In this document: piece by piece, positions 49,968-57,126 of the stretch
How the letters are laid out: each line of letters starts with the position of its first letter
How positions within the stretch are numbered: position 1 is the first letter of the stretch
Assembly: GCA_003156805.1 (NCBI GenBank)
Contig: PMHV01000075.1
Coordinates: forward strand, 9,819 to 66,944
From: Acidobacteriaceae bacterium
GTDB taxonomy: Bacteria; Acidobacteriota; Terriglobia; Terriglobales; Acidobacteriaceae
Direction of reading: 5' to 3'
Length of the DNA: 57,126 bases
The notes under the pieces: generated by a model
Told to the model about the DNA's origin: nothing
The model's input: the letters and a program-made list of their open reading frames with translations, nothing else
The model's database searches: none
Made by a program: the position numbers and the translations under genes

Positions 49968-50957
49968 ATGCCGGAAGCGTTCCCCATTCTTATTTCCGTC
50001 GCACCTGAAGATGCCGGCAAGCGGCTGGATCACTTTCTGGCGGTGAGACTCGACGGCGTGAGCCGCGCCCGCGTGCAGCAGCTCATCTCGCAAGGAAAAG
50101 TTTTGGTAAACGAAGTCGCGGCGAAGGCTTCTCTGAAGCTGCGCGGAGGAGCGCAGATCAGCGTGCTGGGCGAGACACAGCGGGCGCCGCTGAGAGCGAT
50201 GGCGGAGGAGATTCCGCTGGACATTCTGTATGAAGATGAAGATCTCGCCGTGATCAACAAGCCGGCGGGAATGATGGTACACGCTGGAGCGGGGGCGACC
50301 GACGACGCGCGGAACCGCGGAACGCTGGTGAATGCGCTGCTGTATCATCTGGCAAGTTTGTCGACAGCAGGGGGAGAGTTGCGGCCGGGAATCGTGCACC
50401 GGCTGGATAAGGAAACCAGCGGGCTGATCGTGGTGGCGAAAAATGATGAAGCTCATCGCAAGCTGGCGGCGCAGTTTGCAGCGCACGAGGTGACGAAGAC
50501 GTATGTGGCGCTGGTTCATGGGCGAGTAAAGAAAGGTCGCGAGACAATTACTGCCAGCATCAGCCGGGACCGTGTGCGGCGAACGCGAATGACGACGCGG
50601 CTGGCGGGAGGACGCCAGGCCGTCACGCACTATCAAGTGGTGCGTAGGCTCGATACCCGGTTTGGCAAGTTCACTTTGCTGGAAGTAAAGATTGATACGG
50701 GGCGAACACACCAGATTCGAGTGCATTTGGCTTCGTTGGGACATCCGGTTGTGGGAGATACATTATATGGCGCACCGCAGCAAATAAGTGGTTCGGACGG
50801 ACGGCGGGGTACGACGGCTCCGACATCTCTGGCGCGAAATTTTCTCCATGCGGCCGAGTTGGAGTTTGCCCATCCGCGGACAGGCGAGAAAATCTCGCTG
50901 AAGAGCGAATCGCCCGTGGAGTTGCGGAGATTCCTGGAACGTTTAGAACGACCGTGA
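49968..50957 (+). CDS. rluD: RluA/RluD-family rRNA pseudouridine synthase
   Basis: A 329-aa protein from ATG 49968 (the frame is open from 49887). An S4 domain comes first (KRLDHFLAVRLDGVSRARVQ then QLISQGKVLVNEV). The catalytic domain follows: ILYEDEDLAVINKPAGMMVH, IVHRLDKETSGLIVVAKN (catalytic Asp in HRLDKETSG) and EVKIDTGRTHQIRVHLASLG. This is the RluD type, which modifies 23S rRNA helix 69; RluC or another paralogue cannot be excluded by eye. Confidence 0.92.
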   Translation: MPEAFPILISVAPEDAGKRLDHFLAVRLDGVSRARVQQLISQGKVLVNEVAAKASLKLRGGAQISVLGETQRAPLRAMAEEIPLDILYEDEDLAVINKPAGMMVHAGAGATDDARNRGTLVNALLYHLASLSTAGGELRPGIVHRLDKETSGLIVVAKNDEAHRKLAAQFAAHEVTKTYVALVHGRVKKGRETITASISRDRVRRTRMTTRLAGGRQAVTHYQVVRRLDTRFGKFTLLEVKIDTGRTHQIRVHLASLGHPVVGDTLYGAPQQISGSDGRRGTTAPTSLARNFLHAAELEFAHPRTGEKISLKSESPVELRRFLERLERP

Positions 50958-51015
50958 AGACACTGCGAGAGAGAGCGCTTGCAGATATAATTGAAGAACC
51001 GATGAGGGTGTCTTG

Positions 51016-52197
51016 ATGCGGGGCCTCTTAATGAAAACTTTTCGACCCGTCTGGATGGCTGTACTGCTTGGGCTCTCGTTGCCCATGCTGTGGGAGGCAA
51101 CGGTAGCGCACACCGCACAGGCAGCATCAGCGGCGCAATCTTCGTCGCCCGCTCCATCTCACCCCACCGTGCAATCATCTGCCTCAATGCGGACTTCTTC
51201 CGGACAATCTCCTGCCGGACGGAGCTCACCCACGGCGACACCTTCAACTGCTCCGGTGCAGCAGTCGCAGCAACCTGCATCCCCCCCAACGGCTCCGCCT
51301 GGGCAGAACTCCAGCGGAGCGAATTCTGGGGCGTCAGGTGCGGGGTCCGATGATATTCCTCGCATCAAGATCGGCACCAACGAAGTGAATGTAGTATTCA
51401 TTGTGACCGACAAGCACGGGCGCCGGGTCACCGACCTGAAGCAGGGCGACTTCCGCGTGGCGGATGACAACAAACCGGTGGCGGAGATTCGCAGCTTTCA
51501 CAATGAAACCAACCTGCCGCTGGAGGTGGGACTGCTGATCGACGCCAGCAGTTCGGTGCGCGACCGGTTCAAGTTCGAGCAGGAGTCGGCGATTGAGTTC
51601 CTGAACCAGACGGTGCGCCGCCGCTACGACCAGGCCTTCGTGGTGGGCTTCGATGTGACGCCGGAAGTGATGCAGGATTTCACCGACAACACGGAGAAGC
51701 TCGCCACGGGAGTGCGCGAACTGCGTCCGGGAGGCGGAACGGCCTTGTACGATGCGCTGTATTATGCGTGCCGCGACAAGCTTCTGAAGGCGCCGCAGCT
51801 CGGGCTTTCGCGGCGGGCGATCATTCTGCTGAGCGATGGCGAAGACAACCAAAGTCACGTGACGCGCGAGGAAGCGATCGAGATGGCGCAGCGGGCCGAC
51901 GCGATTGTATATACGATCAGCACCAATGTCAGCGGCACCAAAGGCAAGGGCGATAAGGAACTTGAGCGAATTGCCGACGCCACCGGAGGGCGGCCATTTT
52001 TTCCCTTCCAGATCCGCGACGTGACCAATGCCTTTGCCGAGATCCAGGACGAGTTGCGCAGCCAGTATGCCATCTCCTACAAGCCCGCGGATTTCAAGGC
52101 TGACGGTCACTTCCGCACCATCGAAATCGTCGCCACCGATCCGAAGAACTTCCGGGTGAGGGCGCGGCGCGGCTATTACGCGCCAACGGCGCAGTAG
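51016..52197 (+). CDS. Secreted VWFA-domain protein (acidobacterial type), 1
   Basis: A 393-aa protein from ATG 51016 with GAGGGTG upstream. A signal-like segment is followed by a Ser/Pro/Gln-rich linker (residues ~35-110). The VWA domain has a complete MIDAS: DASSS in LLIDASSSVRDRF, T in GGGTALYDAL, and D in LLSDGEDNQS. The C-terminus shows the acidobacterial signature LRSQYAISYKP...DGHFRTIEI and VRARRGYYAP. The role is unknown, probably metal-dependent protein binding in the envelope. Two paralogues follow at 54208 and 55500. Confidence 0.88.
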   Translation: MRGLLMKTFRPVWMAVLLGLSLPMLWEATVAHTAQAASAAQSSSPAPSHPTVQSSASMRTSSGQSPAGRSSPTATPSTAPVQQSQQPASPPTAPPGQNSSGANSGASGAGSDDIPRIKIGTNEVNVVFIVTDKHGRRVTDLKQGDFRVADDNKPVAEIRSFHNETNLPLEVGLLIDASSSVRDRFKFEQESAIEFLNQTVRRRYDQAFVVGFDVTPEVMQDFTDNTEKLATGVRELRPGGGTALYDALYYACRDKLLKAPQLGLSRRAIILLSDGEDNQSHVTREEAIEMAQRADAIVYTISTNVSGTKGKGDKELERIADATGGRPFFPFQIRDVTNAFAEIQDELRSQYAISYKPADFKADGHFRTIEIVATDPKNFRVRARRGYYAPTAQ

Positions 52198-52309
52198 GCT
52201 GGCGGCAGGCTTTTCGGGTGCTGGCTTCCGGCTTTCTTGGACTCAGGCTTCGGCTGCAGATTGGTTATCCGATCTTTCTTTTTCTCTTTGTTCTCTTTTG
52301 CAACGCGCC

Positions 52310-52734
52310 ATGCCGGGATATTCGGGCACTCCGCTTCCGAAGAAGTTAGGCATCAAGCCGCGGTTTCCGGTAGATGCTCCTGCGGATGTGCTGCGGAATT
52401 ACGCACAGCGCCGGCAGCGTGCGAGACTGTAACGGACGACGCGCTGGATTTTGCGATGATATTTACTAAGTCGCGCGCGGAATTGGCGAAGCAGTTGAAG
52501 ACCCTGGCGCGGCGGCTCGCGCCGGCGGGAATGTTGTGGGTCAGCTGGCCGAAAAAGGCCTCGGGGCTGCCGACGGACGTGAACGAAAGTGTGGTGCGCG
52601 AAATTGGGCTCGCGGCCGGACTGGTCGATGTGAAGCTTTGCGCGGTAACGGACATCTGGTCGGGATTGAAATTTGTGCGGCGGGTGAAGGACCGGCAGAA
52701 AAACGACCGGCTGAGATTAAGAGCTTCAAACTGA
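52310..52734 (+). pseudogene. DUF3052-family gene with a frameshift
   Basis: ATG 52310 gives MPGYSGTPLPKKLGIKPRFP then VDAPADVLR; near 52394 the frame shifts. A neighbouring frame continues ELRTAPAACETVTDDALDFA, MIFTKSRAELAKQL, LWVSWPKKASGLPTDVNESV and VREIGLAAGLVDVKLCAVTD. Joined, this is a complete DUF3052-like protein (~140 aa; function unknown). One missing base, probably a G in CTGCGG-AATT, explains the break. A sequencing error is possible. The run RFPVDAPAD also looks shorter than in relatives. Confidence 0.75.
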
Positions 52735-52790
52735 GGCCACCCGACCACGAAGCCGGTTAGCTCCCGTCAGGCAGCCTCGCTTCGTAAAAT

Positions 52791-52952
52791 CTACGCCGTC
52801 CTGCTCCCGGTAAAGAGGTGCACCACAAAAGCAACGACAGCGAACAGCAGCAGCAGATGAATCAAGCCGCTGGCTATATGGAACATCAGAAAGCCGCCTG
52901 CCCACACAATGAGCAGCAGCAGAGCAATGACGAGAAAGGGTCCGAATCGCAT
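52791..52952 (-). CDS. Lmo0937-family small membrane protein
   Basis: A 53-aa protein from ATG 52952 with a strong CAGGAGGCC site: MRFGPFLVIALLLLIVWAGG, FLMFHIASGLIHLLLLFAVV, then AFVVHLFTGSRTA. It has two membrane helices separated by a short FHIASG turn, which matches the Lmo0937/DUF5670-type small membrane proteins. The function is unknown. It sits between the frameshifted DUF3052 gene and the oxidoreductase. Confidence 0.8.
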   Translation of the reverse strand: MRFGPFLVIALLLLIVWAGGFLMFHIASGLIHLLLLFAVVAFVVHLFTGSRTA

Positions 52953-53082
52953 TACGGCCTCCTGAACCTTGTCAAATACTCATTAGTTTGTACAGCGAAC
53001 GTGGGCGAGAGCATATCGGCAAAAGGCTGTAAATCGCTGACTCCTGGGCGGTAGGGGCGGAGCGAAGAACCGAGGTATCGCA

Positions 53083-54141
53083 ATGCTGCGAGTGGGTTTG
53101 ATCGGTTTCGGGCTGGCGGGACAGGCGTTTCATGCGCCGGTCATTCGTGGCGTCCGCGGAATGGAGCTTTCGTGCATTCTGGAGCGCAGCGGGTCGCGGG
53201 CGCGAGAACAGCATCCCGATGTACGAGTGGCGCGTACGCTCGAGGAACTGCTGGCCGACAAAGAGATTCGGCTGTGCGTGGTGGCCACGCCGAACGATTC
53301 CCACGTTGCACTGGCTCGAGCCTGTCTTGAGGCGGGGCGCGACGTGGTGGTGGATAAGCCGTTCGCGCCGACTCTGACGGATGCCGAGGAATTGGTGCGG
53401 CTCGCAAAGGCACGCGGGCGATTGGTTACGGTGTATCAGAATCGGCGGTGGGATGGGGATTTTCAGACGGTGAAGAAGCTCGTGGAGTCGGGAGTGCTGG
53501 GCTCGGTCGCCGAATACGAAGCTCGATTCGACCGTTTTCGCCTGGAGGCGAAAGCCAGCGCATGGCGGGAACGAGCGGGACATCCGGGCGCCGGCGTGTT
53601 GTTTGACCTGGGGCCTCACTTGATCGATCAAGCTCTGATTTTGTTCGGCGAGCCGCAGGCGATTACCGCTTCCGCGTTTTGCCAGCGTCAGGTTTCCCAG
53701 GTGGATGATGCCTTCGATGTTTGCCTCGAGTATCCCCGGCTGCGCGCCATGCTGCGGGCGCGCATCGTGGCCTACGCGCCCGGGCCGCATTTTCTGTTGC
53801 ATGGAACCAAAGGATCGTTCGTGAAGTATGGAATGGATCCTCAGGAAGAGAAACTGCGCGGCGGCAAGCCTCCACACGGCTCAGATTGGGGCCCGGATTG
53901 GGGCGAAGATCCGGAAACGTTATGGGGAACCATCAGCCTCGTTGGAGAGCCCAGCCGCAAGGTAGAAACGGAGCGCGGCGACTATCGCGGCTTCTACGCC
54001 AACCTGCGCGACGCCATCGAGAAAACAGCGGCGGTCGAGGTTACTCCTGAGCAGGCACTGCGCACCATGCGAGCGCTGATGCTGGCGCAAGAGAGCAGCC
54101 GGGAACGGCGAACGGTTGAGTGGGGCGAAGCGAGCGAATAG
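53083..54141 (+). CDS. Gfo/Idh/MocA-family NAD(P)-dependent oxidoreductase
   Basis: A 352-aa protein. The N-terminal Rossmann fold shows VGLIGFGLAGQAFHAPVI, IRLCVVATPNDSHVALAR and the conserved DKPF (here VVDKPFAPTLTDAEELVRLA). YQNRRWDGDFQTVKKLVESG and GVLFDLGPHLIDQAL are also typical. The sequence resembles the YdgJ/scyllo-inositol dehydrogenase-like subgroup. It probably oxidises a sugar or polyol; the substrate is not known. It is a single gene on the plus strand. Confidence 0.9.
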   Translation: MLRVGLIGFGLAGQAFHAPVIRGVRGMELSCILERSGSRAREQHPDVRVARTLEELLADKEIRLCVVATPNDSHVALARACLEAGRDVVVDKPFAPTLTDAEELVRLAKARGRLVTVYQNRRWDGDFQTVKKLVESGVLGSVAEYEARFDRFRLEAKASAWRERAGHPGAGVLFDLGPHLIDQALILFGEPQAITASAFCQRQVSQVDDAFDVCLEYPRLRAMLRARIVAYAPGPHFLLHGTKGSFVKYGMDPQEEKLRGGKPPHGSDWGPDWGEDPETLWGTISLVGEPSRKVETERGDYRGFYANLRDAIEKTAAVEVTPEQALRTMRALMLAQESSRERRTVEWGEASE

Positions 54142-54207
54142 AACCTTTGCACTGTGCGCTACCCGGCCGCCTTGCTTGTCAGACGCTAAGAATCCCCGTT
54201 CTGAAAA

Positions 54208-55323
54208 TCACTCCTGATCGCGGGCAGTGGCGTAATAGCCGGCGCGGCATTGGATTTTGTAATCCTGCTTGGATTTGACCTGGAGTTTGCGGAAGCCGCC
54301 GTCGAGCGAAGTGTTCGCGGGTGTGTAGCCGATGTTGTACTGGCTTCGCAGCTCGGCGGCGATCTGGTCAAAGGCGTCTTTGAGTTTGTCGAACTTGTTG
54401 CCTACGTTGATTACGCGGCCGCCGGTCTGTTCGGTGAGTTTCCTCATTTCAGATTCGCCGCTGTAAGACATCCCTTGGCTGAAATAACCGCCGCGGTCGG
54501 CGCACAGCAGCACGTAAACGATGGCGTCGGCTTTCTGGGCGGCTTCGATGGCGTCTTTGATCTTCAGGCGGCTGCCTTCATCCTGCCCGTCGGTGAGCAG
54601 CACCATGGCCTTGCGGCCCACCTCCTTGGCCAGCATGTCGTGGGCGGAGAGATAAACCGCATCATAAAGCACGGTGCCGGGCGCGTTGTTGATCGGGACC
54701 GGGCCTTGGCCGATGCCGGGCACTCCTCCGGTGCCGCCACCAACGTTGATCTTCACTTTGTTGAGAGCGGCCTGCAAGCGATGCACGTCACGCGTGTAGT
54801 CCTGCACCAGTTCGGCATCGATGTTAAAGTCCATCACGAAGGCCTCATCCTTGTCGGTGAGGATTTGCCGCAGAAAAGCGCCGCCCACTTGCTTCTCCAT
54901 GTCGAGGACGCGCATCTGGCTGCCGGAAGAATCAATCAGGATTCCGAGCGTGAGGGGAAGGTTCGATTCGGCTGCGAAGAACTTGATGGTCTGCGCTTTG
55001 CCGTCTTCGAGGATCTCGAAGTCCTCCTTGGTCAGGTTGGGAATCAGGGCGCCGTGCTTGTCTTTTGTGTTAAAGAAGACGCTCACGATATTCACGTTGA
55101 CTTTGAGCGTCTCGGCCGGCTTTTGGTCGTCTCCAGGTTTCTGGGCATCGTCCGGTTTCTGGGCGGACGATTTCTGCGCGTCGCTTTTCTGGGCCGACGA
55201 ATCCTGGGCTGTCGCAGCCGGGGCGACGGTCTCCGGCGCAACGGTCCAAAGAGCGAGTGTGCAAGCCAGAAGTGCTGTAACGGGACGCACTCGGAGACTT
55301 TGCCGGGCAGTTGCTTTGAGCAT
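54208..55323 (-). CDS. Secreted VWFA-domain protein (acidobacterial type), 2
   Basis: A 371-aa protein. A signal peptide (VTALLACTLALWTVAPETVA) precedes a Lys/Gln/Ser/Ala repeat linker (QKSDAQKSSAQKPDDAQKPG). The VWA domain has an intact MIDAS: DSSGS in GILIDSSGSQMRV, T in PGTVLYDAVY, and D in VLLTDGQDEGS. The C-terminus reads LRSQYNIGYTPANTSLDGGF, KLQVKSK and CRAGYYAT, the acidobacterial type. It is divergent from the third paralogue; the ribosome site is AAGGAAT. Confidence 0.88.
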   Translation of the reverse strand: MLKATARQSLRVRPVTALLACTLALWTVAPETVAPAATAQDSSAQKSDAQKSSAQKPDDAQKPGDDQKPAETLKVNVNIVSVFFNTKDKHGALIPNLTKEDFEILEDGKAQTIKFFAAESNLPLTLGILIDSSGSQMRVLDMEKQVGGAFLRQILTDKDEAFVMDFNIDAELVQDYTRDVHRLQAALNKVKINVGGGTGGVPGIGQGPVPINNAPGTVLYDAVYLSAHDMLAKEVGRKAMVLLTDGQDEGSRLKIKDAIEAAQKADAIVYVLLCADRGGYFSQGMSYSGESEMRKLTEQTGGRVINVGNKFDKLKDAFDQIAAELRSQYNIGYTPANTSLDGGFRKLQVKSKQDYKIQCRAGYYATARDQE

Positions 55324-55499
55324 TAAGGATTCCTTCAGGCGTTTTTGTTAGTCTAATCCTAGAACTATAGATGCACCAAACCACGGGTTTGGGCATCCGA
55401 CAGCGTGAAAGTGGAGTTTTGTTTTGCTGTTGCCGCCGGATGGGATAACCACCTGCGGCGCGGTGACCTTCAAATCGGCGGAAAACACAGGAACGGACG

Positions 55500-56900
55500 G
55501 TGTTTGTGAGCAAACAGAATGCGGCGGCCGGCGGCGGACGAAGTAGGGAACTGATGGCTGGGTTGATCTGTGGATTGGCTTTGTCAGCGGGCTTGTGGAT
55601 CGCGGTTCCCCTGGGCCACGCGCAGTCCTCAGGCAGCCAGAACACTGGCAGCCAAACAGGCGGGCAATCCCAGACGCAACCGGACGTTCCTGACGCTCCC
55701 TCGACGGTACAGCCGCCGCAACCAGCTCCCGAACCTCCGCCGGTTCCCCGCCCGGAGCCCAAACCGACCGCGCAACCCGAGACCAATCCCTGGACGAACA
55801 CGCCCGCGGCCAAGCCCATAACGCCGGATGCGAACAATGAAAATTCGCCGCCGCCGCCCATGCCACCGGTTAAGACCATTCCGCCCGGCAGCGGCCCAAA
55901 GCAGCCCTCCAATGGCCAGCAGCAGCTCTATACCCTGGTGATTCACGCCAATTTTGTGCAGGTTCCCGTCACCGTGAAGGACCATGATGGGCGCATGGTC
56001 GATGGGCTTCTTCCTCAGGATTTTGTGGTCAAAGAGAATGGAGTGCCGCAAAAGCTGAGCTACTTCACCAGCGATCCGTTTGCGCTCTCAGTGGCCATCG
56101 TGCTCGACACGGGCCTGCCCGATGCGGCCGTGCAGAAAATCAACGAAACGTTTCCGGCATTGGTGGGTGCGTTCTCTCCCTACGATGAAGTTGCCATTTA
56201 CACGTACAGCAGCACCGTCAGCGACGTCAGCGATTTCGGCGCCGCAGGCCCGAAAATGACGGCGCTGCTGAATCAGATGAAGACCGAACGCGGATACAAC
56301 AACGGCGTGCCCGTGCTCAGTGGGCCTATGGCTTCGGGGCCTATGGTGAATGGCATTCCGGTAGGCAGTCCCGCGCAACCGGTAAATACCCCGCCCAAGG
56401 AAGCGCACGTTTTGAACGATGCCATTCTGCGGGCGGCGCTCGACCTGAGCAAGCGCGACCGCACCCGGCGCAAGATTATCTTCGTCATCAGCGATGGCCG
56501 GGAATACGGCAGCACCGCCAGCTACCGGGATGTGCTGCGTGTGCTGCTCTCCAATGGAATCCAGATCAAGGCGGTCGGCGTCGAAACCGCTGCCCTGCCG
56601 GTATACAACAAGCTGGAACGGCTGCGTCTGCCATACCAGGGATATAGCGACATTCTTCCCAAGTACTGCTCGGCAACGGGTGGGGGCCAGCCCTACAGCG
56701 AACTTTCGCGCAATTCCATCGAGTCGGCCTATGCCGAGGTCATGGGCGAGGCCCGCAACCAATACACACTGGGTTACTACCCCGCCCGGCCCAAGGTGCC
56801 CACCAGTTCGGCTTACCGCAACATCGAGGTGCTGGTGACCCGTTCCGGCTTGAAGGTGTATGCCAAGGACGGCTATTATCCCGCGGTCGCGTCGAGGTAG
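55500..56900 (+). CDS. Secreted VWFA-domain protein (acidobacterial type), 3, degenerate MIDAS
   Basis: A 466-aa protein from GTG 55500 (GTG 55506 is also possible). A signal segment (GLICGLALSAGLWIAVPLG) precedes a ~100-residue Pro-rich linker. The VWA core has VPVTVKDHDGRMVDGLLPQD and FVVKENGVPQKLSYF at its start. The MIDAS position reads VLDTGLPDAA in place of DxSxS, although a later D (VISDGREYGS) remains, so metal binding is doubtful. The C-terminal signature is ARNQYTLGYYPARP and VYAKDGYYPAV. It is longer than its two neighbours. Confidence 0.85.
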   Translation: MFVSKQNAAAGGGRSRELMAGLICGLALSAGLWIAVPLGHAQSSGSQNTGSQTGGQSQTQPDVPDAPSTVQPPQPAPEPPPVPRPEPKPTAQPETNPWTNTPAAKPITPDANNENSPPPPMPPVKTIPPGSGPKQPSNGQQQLYTLVIHANFVQVPVTVKDHDGRMVDGLLPQDFVVKENGVPQKLSYFTSDPFALSVAIVLDTGLPDAAVQKINETFPALVGAFSPYDEVAIYTYSSTVSDVSDFGAAGPKMTALLNQMKTERGYNNGVPVLSGPMASGPMVNGIPVGSPAQPVNTPPKEAHVLNDAILRAALDLSKRDRTRRKIIFVISDGREYGSTASYRDVLRVLLSNGIQIKAVGVETAALPVYNKLERLRLPYQGYSDILPKYCSATGGGQPYSELSRNSIESAYAEVMGEARNQYTLGYYPARPKVPTSSAYRNIEVLVTRSGLKVYAKDGYYPAVASR

Positions 56901-57126
56901 GTTGCGCTTGATCTCTGGTTGCGGGTGCGATCCGAAGAGTCTTGCTTCCCTGTTGCGGTCAGCGCGCCCTGTCTCCCGGGGTCACCGGAGTAACCTGCAC
57001 CTTGCCGCCGCCTGTGATATAAAACTTTCCAGCCCCATTTAGGGATATTCTTGTGCGCGTGCGCGTGCCCGCAAGGTTCGCGGTCGGCGCTTTGAGGAAA
57101 GTCTTTGAGTTTCATCAACTTCGCAG
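56901..57126. other. Right-edge stretch without a supported gene
   Basis: A minus-strand frame ending near 56957 reads SLNGAGKFYITGGGKVQVTP then VTPGDRAR, which looks protein-like. It has no start codon and is closed by two stops near the window edge. It may be the tail of a gene with an error or a degraded end. Confidence 0.3.

Overview
The window looks like a chromosomal segment of a GC-rich soil-type bacterium, most likely an acidobacterium (Terriglobia/Acidobacteriales-like). The main reasons are three secreted von Willebrand A proteins with the C-terminal signature of the 'VWFA-related Acidobacterial domain', a Ser/Thr kinase fused to a PD40/TolB-type propeller, a DUF6599-like protein, PilZ proteins, REP palindromes with a RAYT remnant, and many short imperfect tandem repeats. 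This is inference from protein families; no rRNA is present.

Layout. 1-9.9 kb: a truncated TPM-domain protein, a clan GH-A-like glycosidase lipoprotein, the kinase, small accessory ORFs beside a tRNA 3'-end fragment, a sedolisin-type protease, and a 1.1-kb repeat-rich stretch without a supported gene. 9.9-20 kb: B12-dependent ribonucleotide reductase, REP/RAYT debris, a zinc-ribbon membrane protein, a DUF6599-like protein, a PilZ protein, a 54-aa Flp-type pilin, and a cell-wall pair (AMIN/amidase_3 amidase and a lytic transglycosylase). 20-23 kb: an accessory strip with an orphan HigA-like antitoxin, a three-gene cassette of unknown small membrane/secreted proteins, and a decayed nucleotidyltransferase gene pair. 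23-26 kb: holB, a VapBC module bracketed by direct repeats, and tmk. 26-30.3 kb: two exported metallopeptidases (M61, M28). 30.4-32.9 kb: more accessory genes, including a second VapBC. 32.9-37.6 kb: the translation operon rpsP-khpA-rimM-trmD-rplS with rnhB, split by a PilZ gene on the opposite strand. 37.9-41.9 kb: rpsU, a zinc-ribbon protein, mtaB, zapA with a coiled-coil partner, and sodC. 42-48.3 kb: the infC-rpmI-rplT-pheS-pheT operon ending in an aminotransferase. 49-57 kb: lgt, an RluD-type pseudouridine synthase, the three VWFA proteins, a frameshifted DUF3052 gene, a small membrane protein and a Gfo/Idh/MocA oxidoreductase.

How the parts fit. The core consists of two classical translation operons plus dNTP/replication functions (nrdJ, tmk, holB) and envelope functions (amidase, SLT, lgt, secreted hydrolases and peptidases). 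Between them lie small accessory patches in several states of decay. The clearest are an 8-bp duplication that breaks one gene, single-base shifts in two others, a truncated RAYT and a toxin remnant. Short tandem repeats have expanded inside coding sequences (amidase, SLT, trmD, rimM, mtaB and the 8.3-kb hypothetical). I see no intact transposase or integrase, no CRISPR array and no complete tRNA or rRNA. I did not find an unambiguous new multi-gene system. The best unknown units are the cassette at 20839-21837 and the overlapping pair at 30405-31324.
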